This document shows, piece by piece, positions 1 through 8,896 of a stretch of DNA of 63,812 bases (position 1 is the stretch's first letter; each line of letters begins with the position of its first letter). The notes beneath the pieces are model-generated. The model saw nothing but the letters and a program-made list of their open reading frames with translations. It did no database searches and was not told where the DNA came from. Made by a program: the position numbers and the translations under genes. Source of the DNA: Clostridia bacterium (GTDB lineage Bacteria > Bacillota > Clostridia > Oscillospirales > Butyricicoccaceae); the NCBI GenBank assembly GCA_029099685.1, contig JAQXOO010000033.1, positions 70,623 to 134,434 of the forward strand, in the 5' to 3' direction.

Positions 1-242
1 CGGGCGTGCTGCTGTTTGCCGGGGTGGTACTGTTCCAGCTGGTCACCCTGCCGGTGGAGTTCAACGCCTCCAACCGCGCGCTTGAGGCGCTGGATGCTTC
101 AGGCTATCTTCAGGAAGAACAGCTGGACGGCGCGGGCAAGGTGCTCCGGGCCGCCGCCATGACCTATGTGGCCGCACTGGCCCAGGCTCTGGCCCAGCTG
201 TTCCGCCTGCTGATGATCGCCAACCGGACCCGGAAAGACTGA
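1..242 (+). CDS. Zinc metallopeptidase, YugP-like (3' end only)
   Basis: C-terminal 79 or so residues of a gene that starts before the window; the reading frame begins at base 3 and stops at 242. The visible part has a hydrophobic segment (LLFAGVVLFQLVTLPVEFNA), then an NRALEAL helix and a second hydrophobic stretch. This matches the end of the YugP/neutral zinc metallopeptidase family 2 of membrane proteases. The HEXXH catalytic site would lie upstream, so activity cannot be checked here. Its stop overlaps the next start by one base, so it is probably translationally coupled to rsmB. Confidence 0.7.
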   Translation, partial: GVLLFAGVVLFQLVTLPVEFNASNRALEALDASGYLQEEQLDGAGKVLRAAAMTYVAALAQALAQLFRLLMIANRTRKD

Positions 243-1564
243 TGCTGTCCGCCCGTGAAACGGCGCTGCGCGCCCTGATCGCTTTCCGCCGCGAGGGCGC
301 CTGGCCCGACCTGTATCTGAAAAAGGCCTGCGGGGATATGCGTGGGGAAGAAGCGGCGCTCACTGCCAATCTGACCTACGGCGTGCTGCAGAACCGGGCC
401 TGGCTGGATTTCCTCATCGGGCAGTTTTCCGCCCGCCCGGTGGAAAAGCTGACGCCCCAGGTGCTGGACGCGCTGCGTCTGGGGGCATATCAGCTGATCT
501 TTCTCACCCGCATCCCCCACAGCGCCGCTGTCCATGAAACGGTGGAGCTGGTTAAAAAAACCGCCAGCCCCGCCGCCGCAGGCTATGCCAACGGCGTGCT
601 CCGGGCCCTCCAGCGGAACCTGGGCCATCTGCCTGAGGTGCCCCGCCGGCCGGAGCTGGACTATCTGTCCGTCCGCTACAGCCACCCCAAGTGGTTCGTG
701 GGCAAGATGAACAAGCGCCTGGGCTTTGACGGCTGCGAGGCGCTTTTGCGGGCCGACAACACCCCCGCGCCGGCCACTGCCCGGGTCAACACCCTCAAGA
801 TCAGCCGCGGGGCCCTGTTGGCGCGGTTTTCCAAGGAAGGTATTTCCGCCGGGTCCCATCCCTATTTGCCAAACGCCGTTGTCTTTGATACAATGAAAGG
901 CGTACTGGGCAGCGCCGCTCTGGCCCAGGGCTTGTTTTACATCCAGGACATCGCCAGCCAGCTCTGCGTGGAGGCCCTTGCGCCCCGCCCCGGCGAGACG
1001 GTGTTCGACCTGTGTGCCGCCCCGGGCGGAAAGTCCATGCTGGCGGCGCAGATGATGGAGGACCGGGGCAGTTTGCTGTCCATGGACCTTTATCCACATA
1101 AAAGCGACCTGATCGCTCAAAATGCCCGGACCTACGGCATCACCTGCCTGCAGGCCATCCCCTCGGACGCCTCCGTGCTGAAGGAGGCACTGGTGGGCCG
1201 GGCCGACGCCGTCATCTGTGACGTGCCCTGCTCGGGCATGGGGGTCATCCGCAAAAAGCCCGACGTCCGCTACAAGGACGGCGACCAGATCAAAGAGCTG
1301 CCGCCCCTGCAGCTGTCCATTCTGGAAAACGCCGGGAACTACCTGAAACCCGGCGGCCGGCTGGTGTATTCCACCTGCACCGTGCTGAAAGAGGAGAACG
1401 AAGGGGTGGTGGAGCGCTTTTTGGCGTCCCATCCGGCGTTTTCCCTTTGTCCCTTTGACATGCCGGGCGTGGGCAGGGCAGAGGAAGGCATGGTGACCCT
1501 GTGGCCCCATATCCACGGTACGGACGGCTTCTTTATGGCAAAACTGGAAAAAGCGCGAGGCTGA
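242..1564 (+). CDS. rsmB: 16S rRNA (cytosine-5-)-methyltransferase RsmB
   Basis: Cytoplasmic SAM-dependent enzyme that methylates cytosine 967 (E. coli numbering) of 16S rRNA. The 440-aa protein has the usual RsmB layout: an N-terminal NusB-like helical RNA-binding domain (about residues 1-140) and a C-terminal Rossmann methyltransferase domain. Visible motifs are the SAM-binding DLCAAPGGKS segment, the catalytic-cysteine motif CDVPCSGMG and the second cysteine in VYSTCTVLKEENE. The length is typical. It is packed against rlmN (two bases between them), as in many Firmicutes. Confidence 0.95.
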   Translation: MLSARETALRALIAFRREGAWPDLYLKKACGDMRGEEAALTANLTYGVLQNRAWLDFLIGQFSARPVEKLTPQVLDALRLGAYQLIFLTRIPHSAAVHETVELVKKTASPAAAGYANGVLRALQRNLGHLPEVPRRPELDYLSVRYSHPKWFVGKMNKRLGFDGCEALLRADNTPAPATARVNTLKISRGALLARFSKEGISAGSHPYLPNAVVFDTMKGVLGSAALAQGLFYIQDIASQLCVEALAPRPGETVFDLCAAPGGKSMLAAQMMEDRGSLLSMDLYPHKSDLIAQNARTYGITCLQAIPSDASVLKEALVGRADAVICDVPCSGMGVIRKKPDVRYKDGDQIKELPPLQLSILENAGNYLKPGGRLVYSTCTVLKEENEGVVERFLASHPAFSLCPFDMPGVGRAEEGMVTLWPHIHGTDGFFMAKLEKARG

Positions 1565-1565
1565 T

Positions 1566-2609
1566 ATGGAAGAAAAAATATGCATCAAATCCCTGCTGCC
1601 CGGGGAACTGGAGCAGCTGATGGCGGAACTGGGGGAGCCCAGATACCGTGCCGGGCAGATCTTCAAGTGGCTGCACCAGGGGGTCGCCTCCTTTGACGAG
1701 ATGAGTGACCTGCCCAAGGCCCTCCGGGCCAGGCTGGAGGAGACCTGTGTCCTCACCCGTCCGGAGATCCTGCGAAAGCAGGTGTCCCGGCTGGACGGCA
1801 CCATCAAATACTTATTCGGCCTGTCCGACGGCAACAGCATTGAGACCGTGCTGATGGAATATGAACACGGCAACAGCATCTGCGTGTCCACGCAGGCCGG
1901 CTGCAAGATGGGCTGCGTATTCTGCGCCTCCTTTGACCCGGCCAGAAGCCGCAACCTGACGCCCGCGGAGATCCTGGACGAGATCCTGTTCGCCCAGAAG
2001 GACAGCGGACGCAAGGTGTCCAACATCGTGCTGATGGGTACCGGAGAGCCCCTGGACAACTTTGACAATGTAATGCGGTTTCTCAAACTGGTGAGCCATC
2101 CCGACGGCATCAACATCGGTATGCGGCACATCTCCCTGTCCACCTGCGGCCTGGTGCCTATGATCGATGAGCTGGCCCGGCTCAAGCTGCAGCTCACCCT
2201 GTCGGTGTCGCTGCACGCGCCCAACAACGAGACAAGATCCAGCATCATGCCGGTGAACCGGCGGTACCCGCTAGAGGAGCTGATGCCCGCCTGCCGCCGG
2301 TATTTCAAGGCCACCGGACGGCGCATCTCCTTTGAATATGCCATGATCCGCGGGGTCACCGACACCCGCGAATGCGCCCGGCAGCTCATCGGCCTGCTGA
2401 AGGGCTTCAACTGCCATGTAAACCTGATCCCGCTGAACCATGTGGAGGGCTCGCCTCTGATCCCCAGCACAAAGGAGGATGTCCGCCGGTTTCAGAATGA
2501 ACTTATCAAAAACGGCCTGAACGCCACCGTGCGGCGCAGCCTGGGCGGTGACATTTCGGCTTCCTGCGGCCAGCTCCGCCGCCAGCGAAACAAGGAGGTG
2601 TCCCAATGA
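1566..2609 (+). CDS. rlmN: 23S rRNA (adenine(2503)-C(2))-methyltransferase RlmN
   Basis: Radical SAM enzyme that methylates A2503 of 23S rRNA and, in some species, A37 of certain tRNAs. The 347-aa protein carries the CX3CX2C iron-sulfur motif at Cys113, Cys117 and Cys120 (AGCKMGCVFC), the GTGEPLDN motif and the C-terminal methyl-accepting cysteine in DISASCGQ (about residue 334). It overlaps the start of the phosphatase gene by four bases (ATGA), so this is a tight operon. Confidence 0.96.
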   Translation: MEEKICIKSLLPGELEQLMAELGEPRYRAGQIFKWLHQGVASFDEMSDLPKALRARLEETCVLTRPEILRKQVSRLDGTIKYLFGLSDGNSIETVLMEYEHGNSICVSTQAGCKMGCVFCASFDPARSRNLTPAEILDEILFAQKDSGRKVSNIVLMGTGEPLDNFDNVMRFLKLVSHPDGINIGMRHISLSTCGLVPMIDELARLKLQLTLSVSLHAPNNETRSSIMPVNRRYPLEELMPACRRYFKATGRRISFEYAMIRGVTDTRECARQLIGLLKGFNCHVNLIPLNHVEGSPLIPSTKEDVRRFQNELIKNGLNATVRRSLGGDISASCGQLRRQRNKEVSQ

Positions 2610-3340
2610 AAGCATGGGGACTGACAGATATCGGAAATGTTCGGGAGGTCAACCAGGATACCTTCCGTATGGAATATGACGCCGGGGCAGGCCGGGGCCT
2701 GTTTTTGGTCTGCGACGGCATGGGCGGCGCAAAGGCGGGGGAAGTGGCCTCCGGTCTGGCGGCCGATGCCTTTGTCAACAGTATGTCCAACAGCTGGAAG
2801 GAGGGCCGCCGGCCCGACACGCTGAAGGACCTGCTGCTGGAGGCCTTTTCCCAGGTGAACGAGGTGGTGTATGACGCCTCTCGCGCCAATGAGGACTACG
2901 CGGGCATGGGCACCACCATGGTGGCCGCCGTCTGCGGAGAGGGTCAGGCACTCATCGGCAATGTGGGCGACAGCCGGGCCTATCTGCTGGACGACAGCGG
3001 CATGCGCCAGATCACCGAGGACCATTCCCTGGTCACCGAGCTGATGAAGCGGGGAGACCTGACCTCCTACCAGGCCAGCCGCCATCCCAGCCGGAACGTC
3101 ATTACACGGGCCATGGGGGCCGACGCCACGGTAAAGTGCGACACCTTTCTGGAGCCGCTGAAGCCGGGGCAATTTCTGCTTCTGTGCAGCGACGGCCTGA
3201 TCCGGGAGGTCACCGAGCCCGAGATCTATTACGAGATCTATCAGGCGGAGCATCCCGAGACCGCCTGCGCCCGCCTGCTGGATATGGCAAAGAGCCGGGG
3301 CGGAAGGGATAACATCACGATGATCCTCATCGCGTATTAA
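2606..3340 (+). CDS. PP2C-family serine/threonine phosphatase (Stp/PrpC)
   Basis: Metal-dependent phosphatase that reverses phosphorylation by the neighbouring PASTA kinase. In 244 aa it has all PP2C signature blocks: DIGNVREVNQD near the N terminus, CDGMGGAKAGE, GDSRAYLL, CSDGLIREV and GGRDNITM at the C terminus, which together provide the aspartates for the two-metal centre. An in-frame AAGGAGGTG lies before its start inside rlmN. The kinase starts 12 bp downstream with its own GGAGGTG site. Confidence 0.95.
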   Translation: MKAWGLTDIGNVREVNQDTFRMEYDAGAGRGLFLVCDGMGGAKAGEVASGLAADAFVNSMSNSWKEGRRPDTLKDLLLEAFSQVNEVVYDASRANEDYAGMGTTMVAAVCGEGQALIGNVGDSRAYLLDDSGMRQITEDHSLVTELMKRGDLTSYQASRHPSRNVITRAMGADATVKCDTFLEPLKPGQFLLLCSDGLIREVTEPEIYYEIYQAEHPETACARLLDMAKSRGGRDNITMILIAY

Positions 3341-3352
3341 GGAGGTGTCACC

Positions 3353-5344
3353 ATGGATAAATATATCGGAACGATGCTGGACAACCGCTATGAGCTGCTG
3401 GAGATCATCGGCGTGGGCGGCACCGCTGTGGTCTACAAGGCCAAATGCCACCGGCTGAACCGTTACGTCGCGGTGAAGATCCTCAAGGAGGAGTTTGCCT
3501 CTGACCAGGAGTTTCGCCGCCAGTTTCATGACGAGGCCCAGGCCGTCGCCATGCTGTCCCATCCCAATATTGTCAATATTTATGACGTTTCCCGGTCGGG
3601 AAACGTGGATTACATCGTCATGGAGCTGATCGACGGCATCACCCTGAAGGAATACCTCAGCCGCCGGGGCCGCCTGTCGCCCAAGGAAGTGACTGTTTTT
3701 GCCACCCAGATCGCCCGTGCTCTGGAGCACGCCCACGACCATAACATCATCCACCGGGATATCAAGCCCCAGAACATCATGCTGCTGAGGGACGGCACCG
3801 TGAAGGTGGCCGATTTCGGCATCGCCCATTTTGCCGCCCGGGAAAACACCTACAGCAAGGGCGAGGCCATCGGCTCCGTCCATTATGTGTCTCCCGAGCA
3901 GGCCCGGGGCAGCTATGTGGACAACCGCACCGACCTGTATTCCCTGGGCGTGGTGATGTACGAGATGATCACCGGCCGCCTGCCCTTCGAGGGGGATACG
4001 CCGGTATCCATCGCCCTGCAGCACATCAATTCCATCGCCCTGCCGCCCTCCGTCTTTGCCGAGGATGTGCCGGAGCAGCTGGAGGAGATCACCATGCGTG
4101 CCATGAATCCCTCTCTGACAAAGCGATATTCGTCCGCCGCCCAGATCCTGTCCGACCTGGAGGCCTTCCGCAATGACCAGCAGTTCAAGCTGAACATCCC
4201 CCGGGAGGAGGGCGCACTTCCCGCTGAAGAGGAGAGCGACCTGGATGCCACACGCAAGATCAACAACACCGGCGAGGTGGCCGCCATCCTGGAGGCCGAG
4301 AACCGGTCCGTGGAGCTGCGCCGGCAGGAGGAACTGGAGGCCCAGAAGACCGCTGAGGAGGAAGAACCGGTGTCCGGCAGAAAAAAACGCCGTTCGCCCT
4401 TGTCGGGCGCGATGCTGTTCAGCATTATTGCCGTGCTGGTGTTCTGCATCGGCGCCAGCTACTTTATCAAATCGGTCATCAACCCCTACGGGAACAAGGA
4501 CGAGACCACGCTGACCACCCCTTACCTCATTGGGATGTACTATTCCCAGGTTCTGTCCGACCCTGCCTATGCGGACTTCAACATTGTGGAAGGCGAGTAT
4601 GTGTACAATGAATCGGTGGACGCCGGCAAGATTATCGAGCAGAGCCCGGAGGGCAACCGCAAGATCGAAAAGGGCGGCACCATCACGGTGACCATCAGCC
4701 GCGGCGCAAAGGTGTTCCAGCTGCCGGATTATGTCCGGCAGGAAGCGCGCCAGGTCAAGATCGAGCTGGAGCGGCTTGGCATCATCTGCGTGGAGGCCAC
4801 GCCCGAGTTCAATGATGAGGTGGAAAATGGCTATGTGCTGCGCACCGATCCGGTAGCGGGCACGGAGCTGACCGCCGGCGACACCGTTACCCTTACCGTG
4901 AGCAAGGGACCTGAAGTGGTGCTGGTGGATATGCCCGACCTGATGGGCTGTTCCGAGTCCGAGGCCCTTACCAGGCTGGAGGCCGCAGGCCTCAACTGGG
5001 AGCCGGTCACCTATGAGGAATATGACGGTGCGCCCGGGCAGGTCATCTATCAGAGCGTGGAAGCCCATACCCAGGTGGAAAAGGGCACCACCATTGCCTT
5101 TACCATCAGCATCGAGCCTGCCAAGCCCGCCGAGGTCACCATCAGCCTGCCTATCTCGCTCATCGAGAGCGACGGCGGCGCGGTGGAGGTCTGGGTCATG
5201 GTGGACGGCATGACCGTTTACAACCAGAGCCACGACTCGGAAGAAGGCTCCGTCACTGTAGACCTGACCGCCACCCAGGGCGACCATCTGGTGGAAGTGT
5301 ACCAGAACCGCGTGCCCTATTCTTCGGAAGTGGTCACGTTCTGA
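3353..5344 (+). CDS. prkC: Stk1/PrkC-type serine/threonine kinase with PASTA domains
   Basis: Membrane kinase that senses muropeptides or lipid II and phosphorylates cell-wall, division and translation proteins. Residues about 10-270 are a Hanks kinase domain with the glycine loop IGVGGTAVVYKA, catalytic loop HRDIKPQN and DFG (ADFGIAHF). An acidic linker precedes one transmembrane helix near residue 350-370 (SGAMLFSIIAVLVFCIGASY). The extracellular part holds three PASTA repeats, the second and third clear (QLPDYV..., DMPDLMG...), and a short beta-rich tail. Length 663 aa is typical. Confidence 0.95.
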   Translation: MDKYIGTMLDNRYELLEIIGVGGTAVVYKAKCHRLNRYVAVKILKEEFASDQEFRRQFHDEAQAVAMLSHPNIVNIYDVSRSGNVDYIVMELIDGITLKEYLSRRGRLSPKEVTVFATQIARALEHAHDHNIIHRDIKPQNIMLLRDGTVKVADFGIAHFAARENTYSKGEAIGSVHYVSPEQARGSYVDNRTDLYSLGVVMYEMITGRLPFEGDTPVSIALQHINSIALPPSVFAEDVPEQLEEITMRAMNPSLTKRYSSAAQILSDLEAFRNDQQFKLNIPREEGALPAEEESDLDATRKINNTGEVAAILEAENRSVELRRQEELEAQKTAEEEEPVSGRKKRRSPLSGAMLFSIIAVLVFCIGASYFIKSVINPYGNKDETTLTTPYLIGMYYSQVLSDPAYADFNIVEGEYVYNESVDAGKIIEQSPEGNRKIEKGGTITVTISRGAKVFQLPDYVRQEARQVKIELERLGIICVEATPEFNDEVENGYVLRTDPVAGTELTAGDTVTLTVSKGPEVVLVDMPDLMGCSESEALTRLEAAGLNWEPVTYEEYDGAPGQVIYQSVEAHTQVEKGTTIAFTISIEPAKPAEVTISLPISLIESDGGAVEVWVMVDGMTVYNQSHDSEEGSVTVDLTATQGDHLVEVYQNRVPYSSEVVTF

Positions 5345-6222
5345 TGGAAGAAAAACGAACGGGCGTCGTCATCAAGGGTATTGGCGGCAATTATGACGTG
5401 GCCTGCGGGGATGAGATCCTGCGCTGCCGGGCCAGCGCGAAGCTGCGCCGCGACGGCGTTCTCGCGGCGGGGGAGTATGTCACCCTTCGGGTCACCGGCT
5501 CTGGGGGCTATATTCTGGAGCGGTTGCCCCGGCGCAACGGACTCATTCGTCCCGCCATCGCCAACATCGACCAGCTGGTGATCCTGTGCTCTCAGGCGCC
5601 GCCGGTCACCGATCCCTACCTTATTGACAAGGTGACCGTGGTGGCCCTGTACCAGGGCATCCGGCCCATCATTCTGCTGAACAAGTGCGATCTGCACCCC
5701 AGCGGCGAGCTGTATGACGCTTACCAAAAAGCGGGCTTTTCCGTGGTGCGGGCCAGCGCCGTCACCGGCGAGGGCGTGGAGGAGCTTACCGCCATGCTGG
5801 CGGGCAAGATCAGCGCCTTCACCGGTAATTCCGCCATCGGGAAGTCCAGCATCCTGAACCGCATCGACAGCCGGTTCGGCCTGCAGGTGGGGGACATGAG
5901 CGAAAAGATCGCCCGTGGCCGGCACACCACCCGCCACGTGGAGCTGCTGCGGCTGGAAAACGGCGGCCTGGTGGCCGATACGCCGGGTTTTTCCACCTTT
6001 GACGCCGTGCGCATGGAAAAACTGACCCGGGAGAACCTGCAGCACTATTTTCCCGAGTTGGAGCCTTATTTTGCCCGGTGCCGTTTTTCGGACTGCAGGC
6101 ATATCAAGGAGCCGGGCTGCCTGGTACGGGAGGCCGTGGAGAGGGGAGACATCGCCCGCTCCCGGTACGAAAGCTACTGCAAGCTGTACGAAGAGGTCGC
6201 GGCGCAGAAGCTGTGGAGATAA
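5344..6222 (+). CDS. rsgA: Ribosome small subunit-dependent GTPase RsgA
   Basis: Circularly permuted GTPase that checks late 30S maturation. The 292-aa protein has an N-terminal OB fold, then the motifs in permuted order: G4 (LLNKCDLH), G1/P-loop (GNSAIGKSS), G3 (VADTPG). It ends with the zinc finger in CRFSDCRHIKEPGC. The start codon overlaps the kinase stop by one base, which continues the stp-prkC-rsgA arrangement common in Firmicutes. Confidence 0.95.
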   Translation: MEEKRTGVVIKGIGGNYDVACGDEILRCRASAKLRRDGVLAAGEYVTLRVTGSGGYILERLPRRNGLIRPAIANIDQLVILCSQAPPVTDPYLIDKVTVVALYQGIRPIILLNKCDLHPSGELYDAYQKAGFSVVRASAVTGEGVEELTAMLAGKISAFTGNSAIGKSSILNRIDSRFGLQVGDMSEKIARGRHTTRHVELLRLENGGLVADTPGFSTFDAVRMEKLTRENLQHYFPELEPYFARCRFSDCRHIKEPGCLVREAVERGDIARSRYESYCKLYEEVAAQKLWR

Positions 6223-6223
6223 T

Positions 6224-7159
6224 ATGGATCAGCGCCTTTTAAACGATATGCAGGCCGCTTACGGCCTGGCAGTCACCCAAATCCAGCCGCTGACCGGCGG
6301 TTGGCTCAATGAGCTTTGGAAGGTCACCACGCAGCGTGGTGACCTTCTTGTGAAACGCTTCAGCCACCGGCGGTACAGTGCTGCGGGCCTGGAAAAGATC
6401 GAACAGGCGCTGGAGCGCCAGCAGCAGGTGGCAGCTCAGGGGATTCCCTGCCCAGAGATCCTCTTATGCGGCGGAAAAGCAGTCCGCCGTGTGGGGGAGG
6501 ACCTATCCTATATGGTGACCACCTTTTGCCCCGGCCATAACGAATGCCGGGAGACCGTGACGCTTGTCCAGCTCAAAAGTCTGGGAGACGTCTGCGGGCG
6601 GCTGCACGGGGCCTTTTCCGCCCTGCCCCGGAATAAGCGGGACGAGTCCGCAGGCAGCGCTCAATTTCTGCAAGGGCTGTGGAACAACTTCCGCACGAGG
6701 AAGGCTGCCTTTTGCGGCGATGACCCGCCGGGGTATCAGCACGCTGTTCTGGCACAGAAGGCCATTTTGCACAGCCTGACCGTCGGTTGGCTGGACAGCC
6801 TGCCCAGAGGCGTGGCCCACGAGGATTTTGCGCCGGACAACCTGCTGTTTGATGAGAACGGCGTCACCGCCGTTATTGATTTTGACCGCAACTGCCGCAG
6901 CTTTTTATGGCATGATGTGGGCCGGGCGCTGCTGTCCTTTTGTCTCACCGGACAAGGGCTGGACAGGGAGAAAACAGCCGCGTTTACGGAGGGGTATACC
7001 CGCCACCTGCCGGTATCGGTACCCGATGCCCTGCGCATCACCTGGTGTATCGAAGCGTCCTGGTGGATCACGCCGGAGGGTTTCCGGCTGGAGGGCGGCA
7101 AGGCGGCCGGCTACCGTGAGGACATCCTCTGGCTTACAAATAACTGGTTTCAGCTGTGA
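6224..7159 (+). CDS. CotS-like spore coat protein / aminoglycoside phosphotransferase fold
   Basis: 311-aa protein of the kinase-like APH/choline kinase fold. It has the Brenner-type motif HEDFAPDN followed by VIDFD, the catalytic and metal-binding positions of this fold, and an N-terminal nucleotide-lobe VKRFSHRRY. Clostridial and Bacillus CotS/CotI/YtaA coat proteins look like this. The substrate is unknown, and some relatives phosphorylate coat proteins. The ATG at 6224 directly follows the rsgA stop; longer in-frame extensions would lie inside rsgA and were rejected. It is the last gene before a strong terminator. Confidence 0.75.
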   Translation: MDQRLLNDMQAAYGLAVTQIQPLTGGWLNELWKVTTQRGDLLVKRFSHRRYSAAGLEKIEQALERQQQVAAQGIPCPEILLCGGKAVRRVGEDLSYMVTTFCPGHNECRETVTLVQLKSLGDVCGRLHGAFSALPRNKRDESAGSAQFLQGLWNNFRTRKAAFCGDDPPGYQHAVLAQKAILHSLTVGWLDSLPRGVAHEDFAPDNLLFDENGVTAVIDFDRNCRSFLWHDVGRALLSFCLTGQGLDREKTAAFTEGYTRHLPVSVPDALRITWCIEASWWITPEGFRLEGGKAAGYREDILWLTNNWFQL

Positions 7160-7162
7160 AAA

Positions 7163-7186
7163 GAGGGCCTTTCGGCCCTCTTTTTT
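7163..7186 (+). terminator. Rho-independent terminator
   Basis: A perfect 7-bp stem GAGGGCC/GGCCCTC (7163-7169 with 7174-7180), loop TTTC, and six T residues directly after. It closes the rsmB-to-CotS-like operon. Confidence 0.92.
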
Positions 7187-7247
7187 CATATTTTTTTCCT
7201 CCGTGGCATAACCATGAAACAAAAGCCCAAAGGGAAGGAGAACAAGC

Positions 7248-8735
7248 ATGGAACTCATCCAAAACAACTATGACCAATATACACTGCTGAACCAGGCCGA
7301 GCAGCAGCGGGAGGTGGTCGCCGAGGTCATCGTGCCGGACACCCAGGCCGACGTTTACAGCGTCCTGACCTCCGCCGCCCAGTGCCAGATCAAGCAAAAG
7401 ACCGTCCGGCAGGACGCGGTGGTCATCGAGGGCGTAGTGGAGATCGAGGCCCTGTGCCAGGAGGAGGAGCCTGACCGCTGGCAGTGTATCCGGGGCAGCA
7501 TACCGTTCACGCAGGAGATCCAGGCGGCCGGCTGCCGGGAGGACAGCATCGCCCAGCTCCGGCTGGAGGTGCTGCGCTGTGACGCTCAGATCCGCAACCC
7601 CAGAAAGCTGCAGCTGCAGGCTCAGTTGGGGGCGCTGGTCCAGGTCTTTCAAAAGAGCCGGTTCGTGGTGACAGAAAGCGCCGGCGGCAGCGAACAGGAG
7701 GATGTGCAGCTGCTCACCGACACCGTGGAGCTGGAGGTGCTGCGGGCCGTTGCCGAGAAAAAGCTGGTGGCCGCCGATGAAGTGCAGACCGCCGCCCATG
7801 GCCAGCTTTTGCATTACGCTGTGGACTGGCGGCAGGAGGAACAGCGCATTTTGTCCGGAAAAATCATGCTTCGGGGCAATGCCTGCATCCAGGCGGTCTT
7901 TTTCCAGGAAAACAGCCTGCAGCAGCAGGAATACCGCATCCCCTTTTCCCAGGTGCTGGAATGTGAGGGCGTGGAGCCAGGCGACACCGTGACAGTGGAT
8001 TACCAGACCCTGCAGACGCAGGTGACCCTGCTGGAGGGAGAGACGGCGGCCCTGTCCTGCAGTCTCAGCGGAACTGCCACCGCCTGTGTCACCCGGCGGA
8101 TGAAGCTGCAGGTGCTGCAGGACCTGTATTCCACCCGGTACGAGAGCGAATGCCAGCGGGAGCCGCTGGCCTGTCCCGCCTGGAAATGCTTCGAGCGCAG
8201 CGTCTCCGCCGAGGAGACTTGCCAACCGGAGGAAGCGGCGGCAACGGTGATGGACTGCCGCTGCCGGGCCCGGGGTTTTGTGGATGACCGGGGCCGCATG
8301 GGCGGCATCTACACGTTCCGCATCCTGTATTGCTGCGGCCAGGGACATCTTCATTGCGCGGAGCACACCGTCAAGGTGGTCTGCGACGAGGAGATCCGGG
8401 CAGAAAAGCTCACCGTCCGGGCCGGCTGGCAGAATCTCAGCGTCCAGGCCGAGGACGGCGCCCTGCGCATCCGGTTCACAGCGCTGCCGCGGGGCCGGGG
8501 ACTGGTGCCGCAGCCCTGCCGGCAAGTGAGCGCCTGCAGTCTCAACCCCGACAAGCGCCGCCAGGCCCCGCCTCCGGGGACGCTGCTGCTGCGCACCGTG
8601 GCAGAGCAGGAGACCGTCTGGTCCATCGCCAAGCAGTACGGAAGCCGGACCGGTCAGATCCTGGCCGCCAACCGGCTGGAAAACGGCGCCCAGCTCACGC
8701 CCGGCCAGCTGATGATGATCCCATTTTCCGGTTAA
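7248..8735 (+). CDS. SipL-like spore coat assembly protein (DUF3794 + LysM)
   Basis: 495-aa protein with an N-terminal DUF3794-type region (VPDTQADVYSVL), a central region with further beta-rich repeats, and a C-terminal LysM domain (TVWSIAKQYGSRTGQILAANRL, about residues 450-495). This is the layout of clostridial SipL, the functional analogue of SpoVID that anchors SpoIVA on the forespore. AAGGAG precedes the ATG. Upstream, ATA at 7188-7190 and CATAACCAT at 7207-7215 resemble a sigma-E promoter, but weakly. It stands alone between two terminators. Confidence 0.8.
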   Translation: MELIQNNYDQYTLLNQAEQQREVVAEVIVPDTQADVYSVLTSAAQCQIKQKTVRQDAVVIEGVVEIEALCQEEEPDRWQCIRGSIPFTQEIQAAGCREDSIAQLRLEVLRCDAQIRNPRKLQLQAQLGALVQVFQKSRFVVTESAGGSEQEDVQLLTDTVELEVLRAVAEKKLVAADEVQTAAHGQLLHYAVDWRQEEQRILSGKIMLRGNACIQAVFFQENSLQQQEYRIPFSQVLECEGVEPGDTVTVDYQTLQTQVTLLEGETAALSCSLSGTATACVTRRMKLQVLQDLYSTRYESECQREPLACPAWKCFERSVSAEETCQPEEAAATVMDCRCRARGFVDDRGRMGGIYTFRILYCCGQGHLHCAEHTVKVVCDEEIRAEKLTVRAGWQNLSVQAEDGALRIRFTALPRGRGLVPQPCRQVSACSLNPDKRRQAPPPGTLLLRTVAEQETVWSIAKQYGSRTGQILAANRLENGAQLTPGQLMMIPFSG

Positions 8736-8759
8736 GACAGAACGGCCCTTCCCGGCACG

Positions 8760-8818
8760 CCGGGGGAACTGCCATGCCGGGCGGCCTGTGCCGCCGGCGG
8801 GAGTGCCCCCGGTTTTTT
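8760..8818 (+). terminator. Large Rho-independent terminator
   Basis: The outer stem CCGGGGG (8760-8766) pairs with CCCCCGG (8806-8812). Inside is a second GC-rich stem around the loop CTGT, and six T residues follow (8813-8818). It ends the SipL-like gene. Confidence 0.85.
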
Positions 8819-8843
8819 GCCGTGAAATGACGGCCGAACCCTG

Positions 8844-8872
8844 TTGACTTTCCGCCTTTGGCAAGGTATCAT
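8844..8872 (+). promoter_or_regulatory. Sigma-A-type promoter for the HAD/peptidase pair
   Basis: TTGACT (8844-8849), a 17-bp spacer, and TATCAT (8867-8872). Transcription would start near 8879. This excludes the in-frame TTG at 8858 as a start codon and supports the GTG at 8897. Confidence 0.75.
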
Positions 8873-8896
8873 AAGCAGGGAAGTGAGGTGGCGCCC

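Noticed and set aside
164..5287. Long minus-strand frames across rsmB, rlmN and prkC
   Set aside because: Antisense shadows of highly conserved plus-strand genes; low-complexity composition and no start signals.
8858..8896. TTG at 8858 as start of the HAD hydrolase
   Set aside because: It lies inside the promoter spacer, before the predicted transcription start; GTG 8897 has a ribosome site and fits the family N terminus.
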